A stretch of 18,584 nt of DNA from an uncultured Eubacteriales bacterium (GTDB taxonomy: Bacteria; Bacillota; Clostridia; Christensenellales; Borkfalkiaceae), in NCBI GenBank assembly GCA_958405585.1, contig CATYEP010000021.1, positions 1-18,584 on the forward strand. Direction: 5' to 3'. The position numbers and the translations under genes are program-made. Shown one piece after another: positions 12,546-18,584 of the stretch. Numbering within the stretch: the first letter of the stretch is position 1; each line of letters opens with the position of its first letter. Below the pieces are notes generated by a model. The model searched no databases. It saw nothing but the letters and a program-made list of their open reading frames with translations, and was not told the origin of the DNA.

Positions 12546-12795
12546 AATCAATTGTACATATAAATGCAGCGGTTGTAGATTTTATAAGGCGTATTATTCG
12601 AAAGGAGCAAGTGCGTTTTATCGTGAGAAAGCAGGGTATTGTGAGCGAAAGGGTACAGCAGTAAACGCAAAAGGATATTGTGTGCTTTATAAAAATCGAC
12701 CGAAAGGAGAAAAGGCAGTGTCGGCGGAGCATTTGGACGAAGCGATCACCTTGACGGAAGAACTCAGAGATAAATGTTCGGGTTGGGATTTTTGA
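12535..12795 (+). CDS. Cysteine-rich small protein 2 (86 aa), paralogue of the preceding one
   Basis: ATG 12535 follows GAGG at 12522–12525. The N-terminal half holds CTYKCSGC, AYYSKGASAFYREK, GYCERKG and GYCVLYK: five cysteines, which could form a small metal-binding or disulfide fold. The last 35 residues (AVSAEHLDEAITLTEELRDKCSGW) are likely a helix. It is clearly related to the upstream reading frame but lacks one of its cysteines (the one in FECT). It has no signal peptide or membrane segment, so it is cytoplasmic. Its position behind an XRE repressor with phased operators suggests an inducible two-gene unit. I know no function for this family; a metal sensor, antirepressor or mobile-element accessory role would all fit. 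Confidence 0.8.
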   Translation: MGTEINCTYKCSGCRFYKAYYSKGASAFYREKAGYCERKGTAVNAKGYCVLYKNRPKGEKAVSAEHLDEAITLTEELRDKCSGWDF

Positions 12796-12815
12796 TCGCA
12801 GGCCGTGTAAAACAT

Positions 12816-12844
12816 TTGACAGGTCTGGAAAGCGATGCTATAAT
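12816..12844 (+). promoter_or_regulatory. Consensus promoter of the FMN riboswitch–ribU transcript
   Basis: TTGACA (12816–12821), 17-bp spacer, TATAAT (12839–12844), with an extended -10 TGC directly before it. Start near 12851, about 11 nt before the riboswitch. Confidence 0.92.
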
Positions 12845-12861
12845 GTTACAAAATAAAAACG

Positions 12862-12974
12862 ATTCTTTGGGGCGGGGTGAAATTCCCCACCGGCAGTGAC
12901 AGTCTGCGAAAGGCGCGAGCCTCCGAACGGGTGTGATTCCCGTACCGACGGTATAGTCCGGAAAGGAAAAGAAT
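12862..12974 (+). ncRNA. FMN riboswitch (RFN element)
   Basis: Matches the RFN consensus through its conserved core: GGGGCGGGGTGAAATTCCCC, then ACCGGCAGTGACAGTC, GCGCGAGCC, and GTGATTCCCGTACCGACGG, then AGTCCGGA. The P1 stem forms between 12862–12868 and 12968–12974. It senses flavin mononucleotide. A terminator hairpin at 13022–13045 lies between it and ribU, so FMN binding should cause premature termination and shut down riboflavin uptake. Confidence 0.97.
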
Positions 12975-13021
12975 GTTTCGAAAATTTGCCGCAGTTTTGC
13001 GTGCAGATCGAAAAACTTGGC

Positions 13022-13045
13022 CCCGTTCATCTGAACGGGTTTTTT
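13022..13045 (+). terminator. Riboswitch-controlled terminator before ribU
   Basis: CCCGTTCA (13022–13029) pairs with TGAACGGG (13032–13039), followed by T6. With only two unpaired central bases the inner pairs probably open into a 4–6-nt loop. This is the expression platform of the FMN riboswitch. Confidence 0.9.
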
Positions 13046-13086
13046 CTTTGAAGCCCCTTGAAAATATTTTTTCGAGGTGTTTTTTT

Positions 13087-13827
13087 ATGAAGGAAGAGGC
13101 TCTCAAAAGCCGTGCGGTTTCTGCGGAAACGGACGCGCGGGAAAAGGATGTTCCGTCGCAGAATACGCAGGACGCTGTGAAAGAATCTTCGCAAACGGTG
13201 CTGGGAAAGACGCAGGACGGGGCAGTTTCAGCTCCGGAGAACACGGATGGCACGGAAAACTCGCGTGTGCAGAAATGGGCGCGTTTCCGCAAGAAATATT
13301 TTACGGCGTCGACCATTGCAAAGCTTGCCATGCTGTCCGCACTGGCATTTGCGGTTACGTTTCTGGAATTTCCGATTTTCCCGCCCGCTTCTTTTTTGAA
13401 ACTGGATTTTGCAAACGTGTTTGTGCTGATCGGCGGGTTTATGTACGGGCCTGTCGCGGCGATCATTATCAGCCTGATCAAGGAATGTCTGTGTCTTTTA
13501 AAATCTTCCACGGGCGGCGTAGGAGAGATCGCAAACTTTATCGTAACATTCAGTTTCGTTATCGTGCCGACGCTCGTTTATCGTTTCAAAAAGGGGCTGC
13601 CGACCGTGGCAATAACGCTGGCGATCGGCTGTGTTTTACAGATCGCTGCGGGGCTTTTGTCTAATCGATACATAAATTTCCCGCTGTTCATGGGCGACGG
13701 TGCGCTCGCGGCTTTTGAATCGCTCTGGTGGTATGTTCTTTTATTCAACCTGATCAAAGGTGTAGCGGTCAGCCTGGTTACGATTTTGCTGTACAAGCGT
13801 ATTTCCTGGCTTTTGAATAAGTTTTAA
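13087..13827 (+). CDS. ribU: Riboflavin ECF transporter substrate-binding subunit
   Basis: S component of an energy-coupling factor transporter; it binds riboflavin in the membrane and works with the shared EcfA/A'/T module encoded elsewhere. Start ATG 13087 follows GAGGTG with a T7 spacer. The open frame back to 12973 would lie inside the riboswitch platform and is rejected. Residues 1–70 are hydrophilic, rich in Glu, Ser, Thr and Ala, and look disordered. From about 73 the S-component fold begins: IAKLAMLSALAFAVTFLEF, then the signature FLKLDFANVFVLIGGFMYGP and further helices to the end. 246 aa is longer than the usual ~190 because of the N-terminal extension. The FMN riboswitch in front supports riboflavin as substrate. 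Confidence 0.93.
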   Translation: MKEEALKSRAVSAETDAREKDVPSQNTQDAVKESSQTVLGKTQDGAVSAPENTDGTENSRVQKWARFRKKYFTASTIAKLAMLSALAFAVTFLEFPIFPPASFLKLDFANVFVLIGGFMYGPVAAIIISLIKECLCLLKSSTGGVGEIANFIVTFSFVIVPTLVYRFKKGLPTVAITLAIGCVLQIAAGLLSNRYINFPLFMGDGALAAFESLWWYVLLFNLIKGVAVSLVTILLYKRISWLLNKF

Positions 13828-13913
13828 GCGGATAAGATGCCGCGGAAGTGGTTTTTCTTTGCGGAAGATTTTCAGGGGAAAACCAGAAATTGCGGCAAGT
13901 AAAGGCGTTTTAA

Positions 13914-13942
13914 TTGCAAAATTGCTTGTTGTATATTATAAT
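13914..13942 (+). promoter_or_regulatory. Promoter of the tsaE–tsaB–rimI cluster
   Basis: TTGCAA (13914–13919), 17-bp spacer, TATAAT (13937–13942). Start near 13949, giving a leader of about 125 nt before tsaE. Confidence 0.75.
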
Positions 13943-13943
13943 G

Positions 13944-13973
13944 GAAGGGACGTAAAGCAGCGTCCCTTCTTTT
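13944..13973 (+). terminator. Terminator-like hairpin directly after the tsaE promoter
   Basis: GAAGGGACG (13944–13952) pairs with CGTCCCTTC (13961–13969), then T4. It could end ribU transcription, but it overlaps the start point of the tsaE promoter, so it may also form the 5' end of the tsaE mRNA. Confidence 0.65.
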
Positions 13974-14075
13974 CGTGTTGTGAAACAGCGCGCCCTTGGC
14001 GGGCGCATGATTTTGCGAAAGGGGGGGGCAGGGCTGCCGCGGATCGCACGGCAGGATGCAAAGCGGGGTGTGAAC

Positions 14076-14471
14076 ATGGTAACGGAAAGTGCGGAGCAGA
14101 CGATGGCGTTTGCGAAGGAATATGCAAAGAGTCTGAAAAAGGGGGACGTCGTGTTGTTGCGCGGAGAAATGGGCGCGGGTAAGACGGTATTCGTGAAAGG
14201 ACTGGCGCAAGGGCTGGGGATCGCGGATGAGATCACGAGTCCTACGTATGCCTACATGAACGATTATGACGGGAAACTGTATCATTATGACTGTTATCGT
14301 CTGAAAGACGGCGCGCAGGCGGAAGCTTTAGGTCTTTGCGATTATTTTTATGCGGACGGGATCTGTGTGATCGAGTGGCCGCAGAACATTGAAGATGTTT
14401 TGCCAGAAAACTGCAAGACGGTAGAAATACGCAAACTGGATGGAAATAAAAGGGAGATCTTGTGCGAATGA
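14076..14471 (+). CDS. tsaE: tRNA threonylcarbamoyladenosine biosynthesis ATPase TsaE
   Basis: P-loop ATPase that, with TsaB and TsaD, transfers the threonylcarbamoyl group to A37 of ANN-decoding tRNAs. Walker A GEMGAGKT is at residues 30–37. The family motifs TSPTYAYMNDY, YHYDCYRL and IEWPQNIEDVLP follow. ATG 14076 is chosen because MVTESAEQTMAFAKEYAKSL aligns with the usual TsaE start and GGGGTG lies 5 nt upstream; longer in-frame starts at 13980 and 14007 give an unlikely Gly/Arg-rich leader that contains a G8 run. 131 aa is slightly short but complete. The stop overlaps the tsaB start (ATGA at 14468–14471). Confidence 0.95.
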   Translation: MVTESAEQTMAFAKEYAKSLKKGDVVLLRGEMGAGKTVFVKGLAQGLGIADEITSPTYAYMNDYDGKLYHYDCYRLKDGAQAEALGLCDYFYADGICVIEWPQNIEDVLPENCKTVEIRKLDGNKREILCE

Positions 14472-15079
14472 ATTATCTTGCGATCGATACGTCGGGCGGA
14501 TATCTTACGGTGATTGCCTGCAAAAACGGTGTGCGTAAGATTATATTTGAAGCGGATGGCGCATTGCAGCATTCGGTTCGGCTGATGGATGCGGCGGATG
14601 AAGCACTGCGCGCGGTATCGCTGACGCCTGCAGAGTGCGATTTTTTCTGTGCGGTAACGGGGCCGGGATCGTTTACGGGCATTCGGATCGGGATCTCGGC
14701 AGTCAAAGGATTTTGCGAAGGAACGGGAAAACCGGCACTGGGCAGAACTTCTTTTCAGGTGCTTGCATATAATGCAGAAGGCAAAGCGCTGGCGGCGGTG
14801 CCAGCCGGGCGCGGGAATTATTATGTCTGTGGCTTTGAAAAGGATAAAAGCGTTTGCTTTTCGCCTTCCTATGTCGACGAGACCCGATTGAAAGAGCTTG
14901 CAAAGGAGTATTCCGTGTATGCGTACGAACCGCTGCCCGTCCCGTTTACAAAGGCGGATCCTGCGGCGGGGCTTGCGAGTGCGGCGGAAAATGCGAAAGA
15001 AGAGGAATTCGGAGAGATCGGCGCGTTTTATCTGAAAAAGAGCCAGGCGGAAGAAGAGCGGCTGGCAAGGAAGGGATAG
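14468..15079 (+). CDS. tsaB: tRNA threonylcarbamoyladenosine biosynthesis protein TsaB
   Basis: Inactive ASKHA-fold partner of TsaD needed for t6A synthesis. MNYLAIDTSGGYLTV is the phosphate-binding beta-hairpin, and GPGSFTGIRIG (residues 65–75) is the family signature. 203 aa is shorter than E. coli TsaB (231), with the loss in the C-terminal half, which is usual in Firmicutes. ATG 14468 overlaps the tsaE stop by 4 bp and is preferred to the upstream GTG 14462. rimI follows 33 bp later. tsaD is not in the window. Confidence 0.94.
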   Translation: MNYLAIDTSGGYLTVIACKNGVRKIIFEADGALQHSVRLMDAADEALRAVSLTPAECDFFCAVTGPGSFTGIRIGISAVKGFCEGTGKPALGRTSFQVLAYNAEGKALAAVPAGRGNYYVCGFEKDKSVCFSPSYVDETRLKELAKEYSVYAYEPLPVPFTKADPAAGLASAAENAKEEEFGEIGAFYLKKSQAEEERLARKG

Positions 15080-15112
15080 CGGCGGGAAGACGCTAAAAAG
15101 AGGAGAAAGAAT

Positions 15113-15568
15113 ATGGAGTTGCGCAGCTGGGCGTATGCGGACATTCAGAGCATTGCGGAACTGGAAAAGGAATGTTTTTCCGATCCCTGGAATTTCCGTA
15201 TGCTTGCGGATTCGTTCGTAAGCGAAAACACGGTCACGGCGTGTGCGGTGCAGGACGGAGAAATCACGGGCTACGGTTTTGCCATAACGGCGGGCGAGGA
15301 TGCGGATATAGCGAATATAGCCGTTGCGCCGCAATACCGTCGGCAGGGGATCGCGGGGGAGGTCCTGGAATATTTGTCAAAGCTGGCTGCAAAGTCTGGA
15401 GTGAAGCGCTTATTTCTGGAAGTACGCGTTTCCAACGCGGCGGCCATGGCGCTGTATATAAAGCACGGTTTTGTCGGGAAGTATGCGCGGCCGCGCTATT
15501 ACGGCGACGGGGAAGATGCGCTCGTCATGATGAAAGAGCTTGGTCGGGAGGAAACAATTTGTCGGTAG
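15113..15568 (+). CDS. rimI: GNAT N-acetyltransferase, RimI type
   Basis: Acetyl-CoA-dependent N-acetyltransferase of 151 aa; RimI acetylates the N-terminal alanine of ribosomal protein S18 in E. coli. ECFSDPWNFRML (residues 20–31) is the RimI N-terminal signature. IAVAPQYRRQGIAGEVL (69–85) is motif A with the Q/RxxGxG/A acetyl-CoA loop, and LEVRVSNAAAMALYIKHGF is motif B. ATG 15113 follows AGAGGAG. tsaB–rimI adjacency is widely conserved, which supports the name. The physiological substrate in Firmicutes is less certain. The end overlaps the next gene by 10 bp. Confidence 0.92.
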   Translation: MELRSWAYADIQSIAELEKECFSDPWNFRMLADSFVSENTVTACAVQDGEITGYGFAITAGEDADIANIAVAPQYRRQGIAGEVLEYLSKLAAKSGVKRLFLEVRVSNAAAMALYIKHGFVGKYARPRYYGDGEDALVMMKELGREETICR

Positions 15569-16272
15569 TGGCGGGAGTGTCCTTGCTCCGCGAAGGCGTG
15601 GGCAAAGACCTTGTATTCCTGCACGGATATTTATCCTGCAAGGAAAGCTTTTACCATCAGATAAACTGTTTAAAAAAATTTTACCGCGTGACCGCCTTCG
15701 ATTTCTGGGGCATGGGCAAGAGTGAACCTCTTTCGCAGCCGTGGTCGGTGGGCGACTATGCGGAGCATACGTCGGAGCTTTTAAGAAAACTCGGCATTCG
15801 CGATGCGTACCTGATCGCACATTCTTTCGGGGGCAGGGTCGCTTTGAAACTTCTTTCAAAGCCTTATCCGCCCTTTCAGCGCGCATTGCTGACAGGGTGT
15901 GCCGGGCTTTTGCCGCGGCGGGGGATCAAGTACGCTTTGCGCGTAAAAAGCTACCGCGTCATGCGGAAAATCGCGCCGAAATTCGCGGAGCGGAAATTTG
16001 GTTCGGAAGAATACCGTACCCTTTCACCCGTGATGCGCGAAAGTTATAAAAAAATCGTGAACGAAGATCTTGCGCCGTGTGCGCAGAAGATCCGCATTCC
16101 GGTGCTGTACGTTTTCGGGGATAAAGACACTGCAACGCCGCCGTACATGGCGGAACGGCTGCATCGGCTCACGCGCGGATCGGGGCTCGTGTACATGGAA
16201 GGATGTACGCATTTTTGTTTTTGTGAAAATCCGGCAAAATTCAACGCCATCGCGCGGGAATTTTTCCGCTGA
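15559..16272 (+). CDS. Alpha/beta hydrolase
   Basis: 237 aa. I take the TTG at 15559 as start: GGGAGG ends 7 nt upstream and the short overlap with rimI suggests coupling; the much longer frame back to 15172 only shadows rimI. The fold is recognisable: oxyanion region FLHGYLSC, then FDFWGMGKS, nucleophile elbow IAHSFGG with Ser89, Asp in VFGDKDTATPP and His in EGCTHFCF, giving a complete Ser-Asp-His triad. No signal peptide, so cytoplasmic. A small positively charged lid (RGIKYALRVKSYRVMRK) lies in the middle. The substrate cannot be told from sequence. It stands between rimI and the MurF-like gene in a tightly packed row. Confidence 0.88.
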   Translation: MSVVAGVSLLREGVGKDLVFLHGYLSCKESFYHQINCLKKFYRVTAFDFWGMGKSEPLSQPWSVGDYAEHTSELLRKLGIRDAYLIAHSFGGRVALKLLSKPYPPFQRALLTGCAGLLPRRGIKYALRVKSYRVMRKIAPKFAERKFGSEEYRTLSPVMRESYKKIVNEDLAPCAQKIRIPVLYVFGDKDTATPPYMAERLHRLTRGSGLVYMEGCTHFCFCENPAKFNAIAREFFR

Positions 16273-16295
16273 AAATCATCGTAAGAGGAAAAGAT

Positions 16296-17915
16296 ATGTT
16301 TACAATCACTGCAATCGCCGAATACATCGTCATAGCGCTGGCGGCGGCACTCTTATACGGAATGTGCGCATTCAACGTGCTGGGCGCTCTGCAACAGGCG
16401 GGGTATGACGGAAAAATGTATGCCGCATGGCTCAGGCGCAAGGGCAACATGGCTCGCTCGCGTTTTACGCTGCTGGCTTTTCTTATTGCTTTGGCAATGC
16501 TGGTATTGGGGCTTTGTTTCTCGTTTGCGGGAATATGGGCGGCGTATATAGCCCTGCTTCCCGTTCCGCTTTTCGTTGGATTGTACTGCACGGCGAATAA
16601 AAAAGCGCTGAAAGTACCTCTGTCTTCCACGGCGCGCGCCAACCGCATTTACGTCCTGAACGTATTGGTTCTTGCGGTGGTTTGTTTTGCGCTCGTGCTG
16701 ATCGGAAATGCAGTGTCGTACTTTGCAAACATCGGCATCGTAACGAATCTTCGCTATATTCTTTTGGCGGTCGTTCCGCTTCTGATGCCGCAGCTGATCC
16801 GCTTTGCCAATGTTCTGGAAAAGCCGTTTTCGCGCGCGAAAAATAAAAAATATCTGTCGGCGGCACAGCAAAAACTCGATTCCTGCCATTGTGTGAAGAT
16901 CGGAATTACGGGCAGCTTCGGAAAGACGAGCGTCAAAAATTTTCTGGCACAAATTTTGTCGGTACGTTATAAAGTTTTGGCTACGCCCGCGTCCTACAAT
17001 ACGCCGCTCGGCATTGCGAAAGCGGTGGAAAAGGAAGATCTCGATTCTTACGATTTCTTTTTGGCGGAAATGGGCGCGCGGCACGAAGGCGACATCGCCG
17101 AGCTTTGCAGGCTGGTGAAGCCCGATCATTGTATCCTTACGGGAATATGTGAACAGCATCTGGAGACGTTCGGAAGTCTTGCCAACATCATTCGCGCCAA
17201 AGGGGAGATCCTGGACGGCACGCGCGAAGGCGGTTTTGCCGTCATCGGCATGGATGAAAATACGGAAAAACTGTTCGGCCGCACCGAGAAACTGATCAAA
17301 GTGCCCGTGGGAGAGCACGGGGAATGTGCGGCGATCGGCGTCAAATGCACGTCGGGCGGCATTTCGTTCAAACTGGCGCTGGGCATTTTGCAGGTCGAAT
17401 GCACTTCAAAACTTTTAGGCGCGCACAATGCGCAGAATATTGCGCTTGCGGCGGCGATGGCGTTCAAGCTGGGGCTTTCGAAAGAAGAGATCGCGGAAGG
17501 GATCGCAAAACTCGATTATATTCCGCACCGTTTACAGCCGGTGGAAAGGTTGGGCGTTACCATTCTGGACGATGCGTACAACGCCAACATTCGCGGAGCG
17601 GCGGCTGCGCTGGACGTATTACGCCTGTTTGAGGGCCGCAAGATCGTTGTAACCCCCGGTCTTGTGGAATTGGGAATACTGGAAGAGAAAGAAAACAAAG
17701 CGTTGGGTGCGCGTCTGGTCGGGTCGGATCGGGTGATTTTAGCCGGCGCGACACTGGTTACGGCGGTGAAGAACGGCTATTTGGAAGCGGGCGGCGATGC
17801 GCAGAAACTGACAGTCGTGCCTTCGCTGGAAAAAGCGCAGGAGCTTTTGGAAACGGAACTGAAAGAGGGCGATACCGTATTGTTTTTAAACGATCTCCCG
17901 GATATCTACAATTAG
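16296..17915 (+). CDS. MurF-like Mur ligase with an N-terminal membrane domain
   Basis: 539 aa. Residues 1–175 contain about five membrane helices (near 5–30, 57–78, 80–98, 120–143, 151–175). From about 195 a Mur ligase follows: P-loop GITGSFGKTS (203–212), SYNTPLGIAK, MGARHEGDIAELC, HLETFGSLANIIRAKGEI, GAHNAQNIALAAAMA and LDDAYNANIRGAAAAL. The order and motifs match MurF, which adds D-Ala–D-Ala to UDP-MurNAc-tripeptide. The usual MurF N-terminal UDP-binding domain is absent and replaced by the membrane part. The next gene is ddl, which makes D-Ala–D-Ala, supporting a role at this step. Start ATG 16296 follows AGAGGA. It could instead be a second, specialised Mur ligase, so no symbol is given. 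Confidence 0.85.
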   Translation: MFTITAIAEYIVIALAAALLYGMCAFNVLGALQQAGYDGKMYAAWLRRKGNMARSRFTLLAFLIALAMLVLGLCFSFAGIWAAYIALLPVPLFVGLYCTANKKALKVPLSSTARANRIYVLNVLVLAVVCFALVLIGNAVSYFANIGIVTNLRYILLAVVPLLMPQLIRFANVLEKPFSRAKNKKYLSAAQQKLDSCHCVKIGITGSFGKTSVKNFLAQILSVRYKVLATPASYNTPLGIAKAVEKEDLDSYDFFLAEMGARHEGDIAELCRLVKPDHCILTGICEQHLETFGSLANIIRAKGEILDGTREGGFAVIGMDENTEKLFGRTEKLIKVPVGEHGECAAIGVKCTSGGISFKLALGILQVECTSKLLGAHNAQNIALAAAMAFKLGLSKEEIAEGIAKLDYIPHRLQPVERLGVTILDDAYNANIRGAAAALDVLRLFEGRKIVVTPGLVELGILEEKENKALGARLVGSDRVILAGATLVTAVKNGYLEAGGDAQKLTVVPSLEKAQELLETELKEGDTVLFLNDLPDIYN

Positions 17916-17998
17916 GATTTCGGATAAAAAAATGAAAGACGTATGTGAATTTTTTTGAAAGACCGCGAGATTGTACAGGGTGCAAAAACCGAAAAACG

Positions 17999-18040
17999 AA
18001 AACACCAAAGCGAAAAATTTTTTTGCGGAGGTGTTTTTTT
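17999..18040 (+). promoter_or_regulatory. Hairpin with T run overlapping the ddl ribosome binding site
   Basis: AAAACACC (17999–18006) pairs with GGTGTTTT (18030–18037), with an inner A/T-rich stem (18010–18016 with 18018–18026). The second arm takes in part of GGAGG (18027–18031) and runs into T7 right before the ATG. It could act as a weak terminator or hide the ribosome binding site. Confidence 0.45.
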
Positions 18041-18584
18041 ATGCGCAAAAATGTGGCAGTTCTGTTCGGCGGAAAGTCATGCGAAAACGAGATCTCGATC
18101 ATTACGGGCACGATGGCTGCAAATCTTCTGGATACGGAGCGTTACGACGTTTATCCTGTTTACATCGCACAGGACGGAGCGATGTATACGGGCAAAGAAT
18201 TGCTGGATACTTCCTTTTATCGGGGCGGGAATCTGGAAAAAAAGGCGGATCGGGCTATTTTTTGTATGCAGGAACTGTGTCTGCTTCGCAAAAATAAACT
18301 GAAACCTATTGCTAAGATCGATTGTGCGCTCAACTGCTGTCACGGAATGGGCGGAGAAGACGGCGCCGTGTCTGCCATACTGGATCTCAACGGCATTGCC
18401 AATGCCTCTCCCGATATGGCATCTTCGGCGCTTTTTATGGATAAATCACTCACAAAACTGGCGGCGAAAGCGTTGGGGGTACGCACATTGCCGTATTTTC
18501 GAATCAGCGAGAACGATTATAAAAAGCGCGGCGCGTTTGCCGTCCGCTGTATCGAGGAAAGATTGGGGTATCCCGTCATCATCA
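18041..18584 (+). CDS. ddl: D-alanine–D-alanine ligase, 5' part (runs off window)
   Basis: ATP-grasp enzyme making the D-Ala–D-Ala dipeptide for peptidoglycan precursors. The start ATG 18041 follows GGAGGTG with a T7 spacer. About 181 residues are visible. VAVLFGGKSCENEISI contains Glu15, matching the D-Ala-binding glutamate of E. coli Ddl. CCHGMGGEDGAVSAIL is the HGxxGEDG motif. SSALFMDKSLTKLAAKALGV leads into the ATP-binding domain, and the window ends in its first strands. The GGKSCENE loop has Cys-Glu-Asn where S/T-x-E-x/H-E is commoner. The position directly behind a MurF-like ligase fits a wall-synthesis pair; the 125-bp gap between them holds only a hairpin. Confidence 0.95.
   Translation, partial: MRKNVAVLFGGKSCENEISIITGTMAANLLDTERYDVYPVYIAQDGAMYTGKELLDTSFYRGGNLEKKADRAIFCMQELCLLRKNKLKPIAKIDCALNCCHGMGGEDGAVSAILDLNGIANASPDMASSALFMDKSLTKLAAKALGVRTLPYFRISENDYKKRGAFAVRCIEERLGYPVII

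Noticed and set aside
12973..13086. Upstream start for RibU at ATG 12973
   Set aside because: It lies in the riboswitch P1 arm and would have to be translated through the terminator; the start at 13087 has a proper ribosome binding site.
14348..15334. 328-aa open frame antisense to tsaE–tsaB–rimI
   Set aside because: Spans three real genes on the other strand and has no recognisable domain.
1..18584. tRNA or rRNA genes
   Set aside because: No cloverleaf with a GTTCRANNC arm and no rRNA-like sequence recognised by eye on either strand.

Overview
The window reads as a stretch of a Bacillota (Firmicutes) chromosome, most likely a Clostridia-type anaerobe; the exact order is a guess. The reasons are the gene order topA–trmFO–hslV–hslU, a textbook HrcA/CIRCE heat-shock operator, strong AGGAGG-type ribosome binding sites, consensus sigma-A promoters with 17-bp spacers, an FMN riboswitch in front of an ECF riboflavin transporter, and a lipoprotein with a Gram-positive style leader. 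Base composition is moderate in the housekeeping parts and clearly AT-richer at about 11.7–12.8 kb.

Region 1 (1–2.45 kb): the 3' part of DNA topoisomerase I (topA), a three-unit 45-bp repeat array that begins at the topA stop codon, a bidirectional terminator, and a small lipoprotein gene on the opposite strand. Region 2 (2.45–5.8 kb): a perfect promoter with a perfect CIRCE operator driving trmFO–hslV–hslU, that is, a tRNA methylation enzyme plus the HslVU ATP-dependent protease under probable HrcA control. Region 3 (5.8–8.3 kb): a long structured leader followed by hisS, an RseC-like membrane protein and thioredoxin, with overlapping genes. Region 4 (8.5–9.8 kb): glyA with its own promoter.

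Region 5 (9.8–12.8 kb) is the accessory part. It holds a zinc-finger/membrane protein gene broken by a -1 frameshift at an A6 run, a small XRE regulator, a four-helix membrane protein, and a compact module: an XRE regulator divergent from two tandem paralogous cysteine-rich small proteins, separated by three operator-like palindromes spaced exactly 30 bp apart. The first cysteine-rich gene carries an in-frame amber codon at position 3.

Region 6 (12.8–18.6 kb) returns to housekeeping genes. An FMN riboswitch and terminator precede ribU. Then come tsaE–tsaB–rimI (tRNA t6A synthesis and N-acetyltransfer), an alpha/beta hydrolase, a MurF-like ligase fused to an N-terminal membrane domain, and the 5' part of D-Ala–D-Ala ligase (ddl), which makes the dipeptide that MurF consumes.

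The most interesting signals are CIRCE control of trmFO–hslVU with xerC and codY missing from the usual neighbourhood, and the XRE/cysteine-rich module with its phased operators. Next come the broken or recoded small genes, the 45-bp hairpin repeats at the topA stop, and the membrane-anchored MurF. All functional statements come from reading motifs; no database search was possible.
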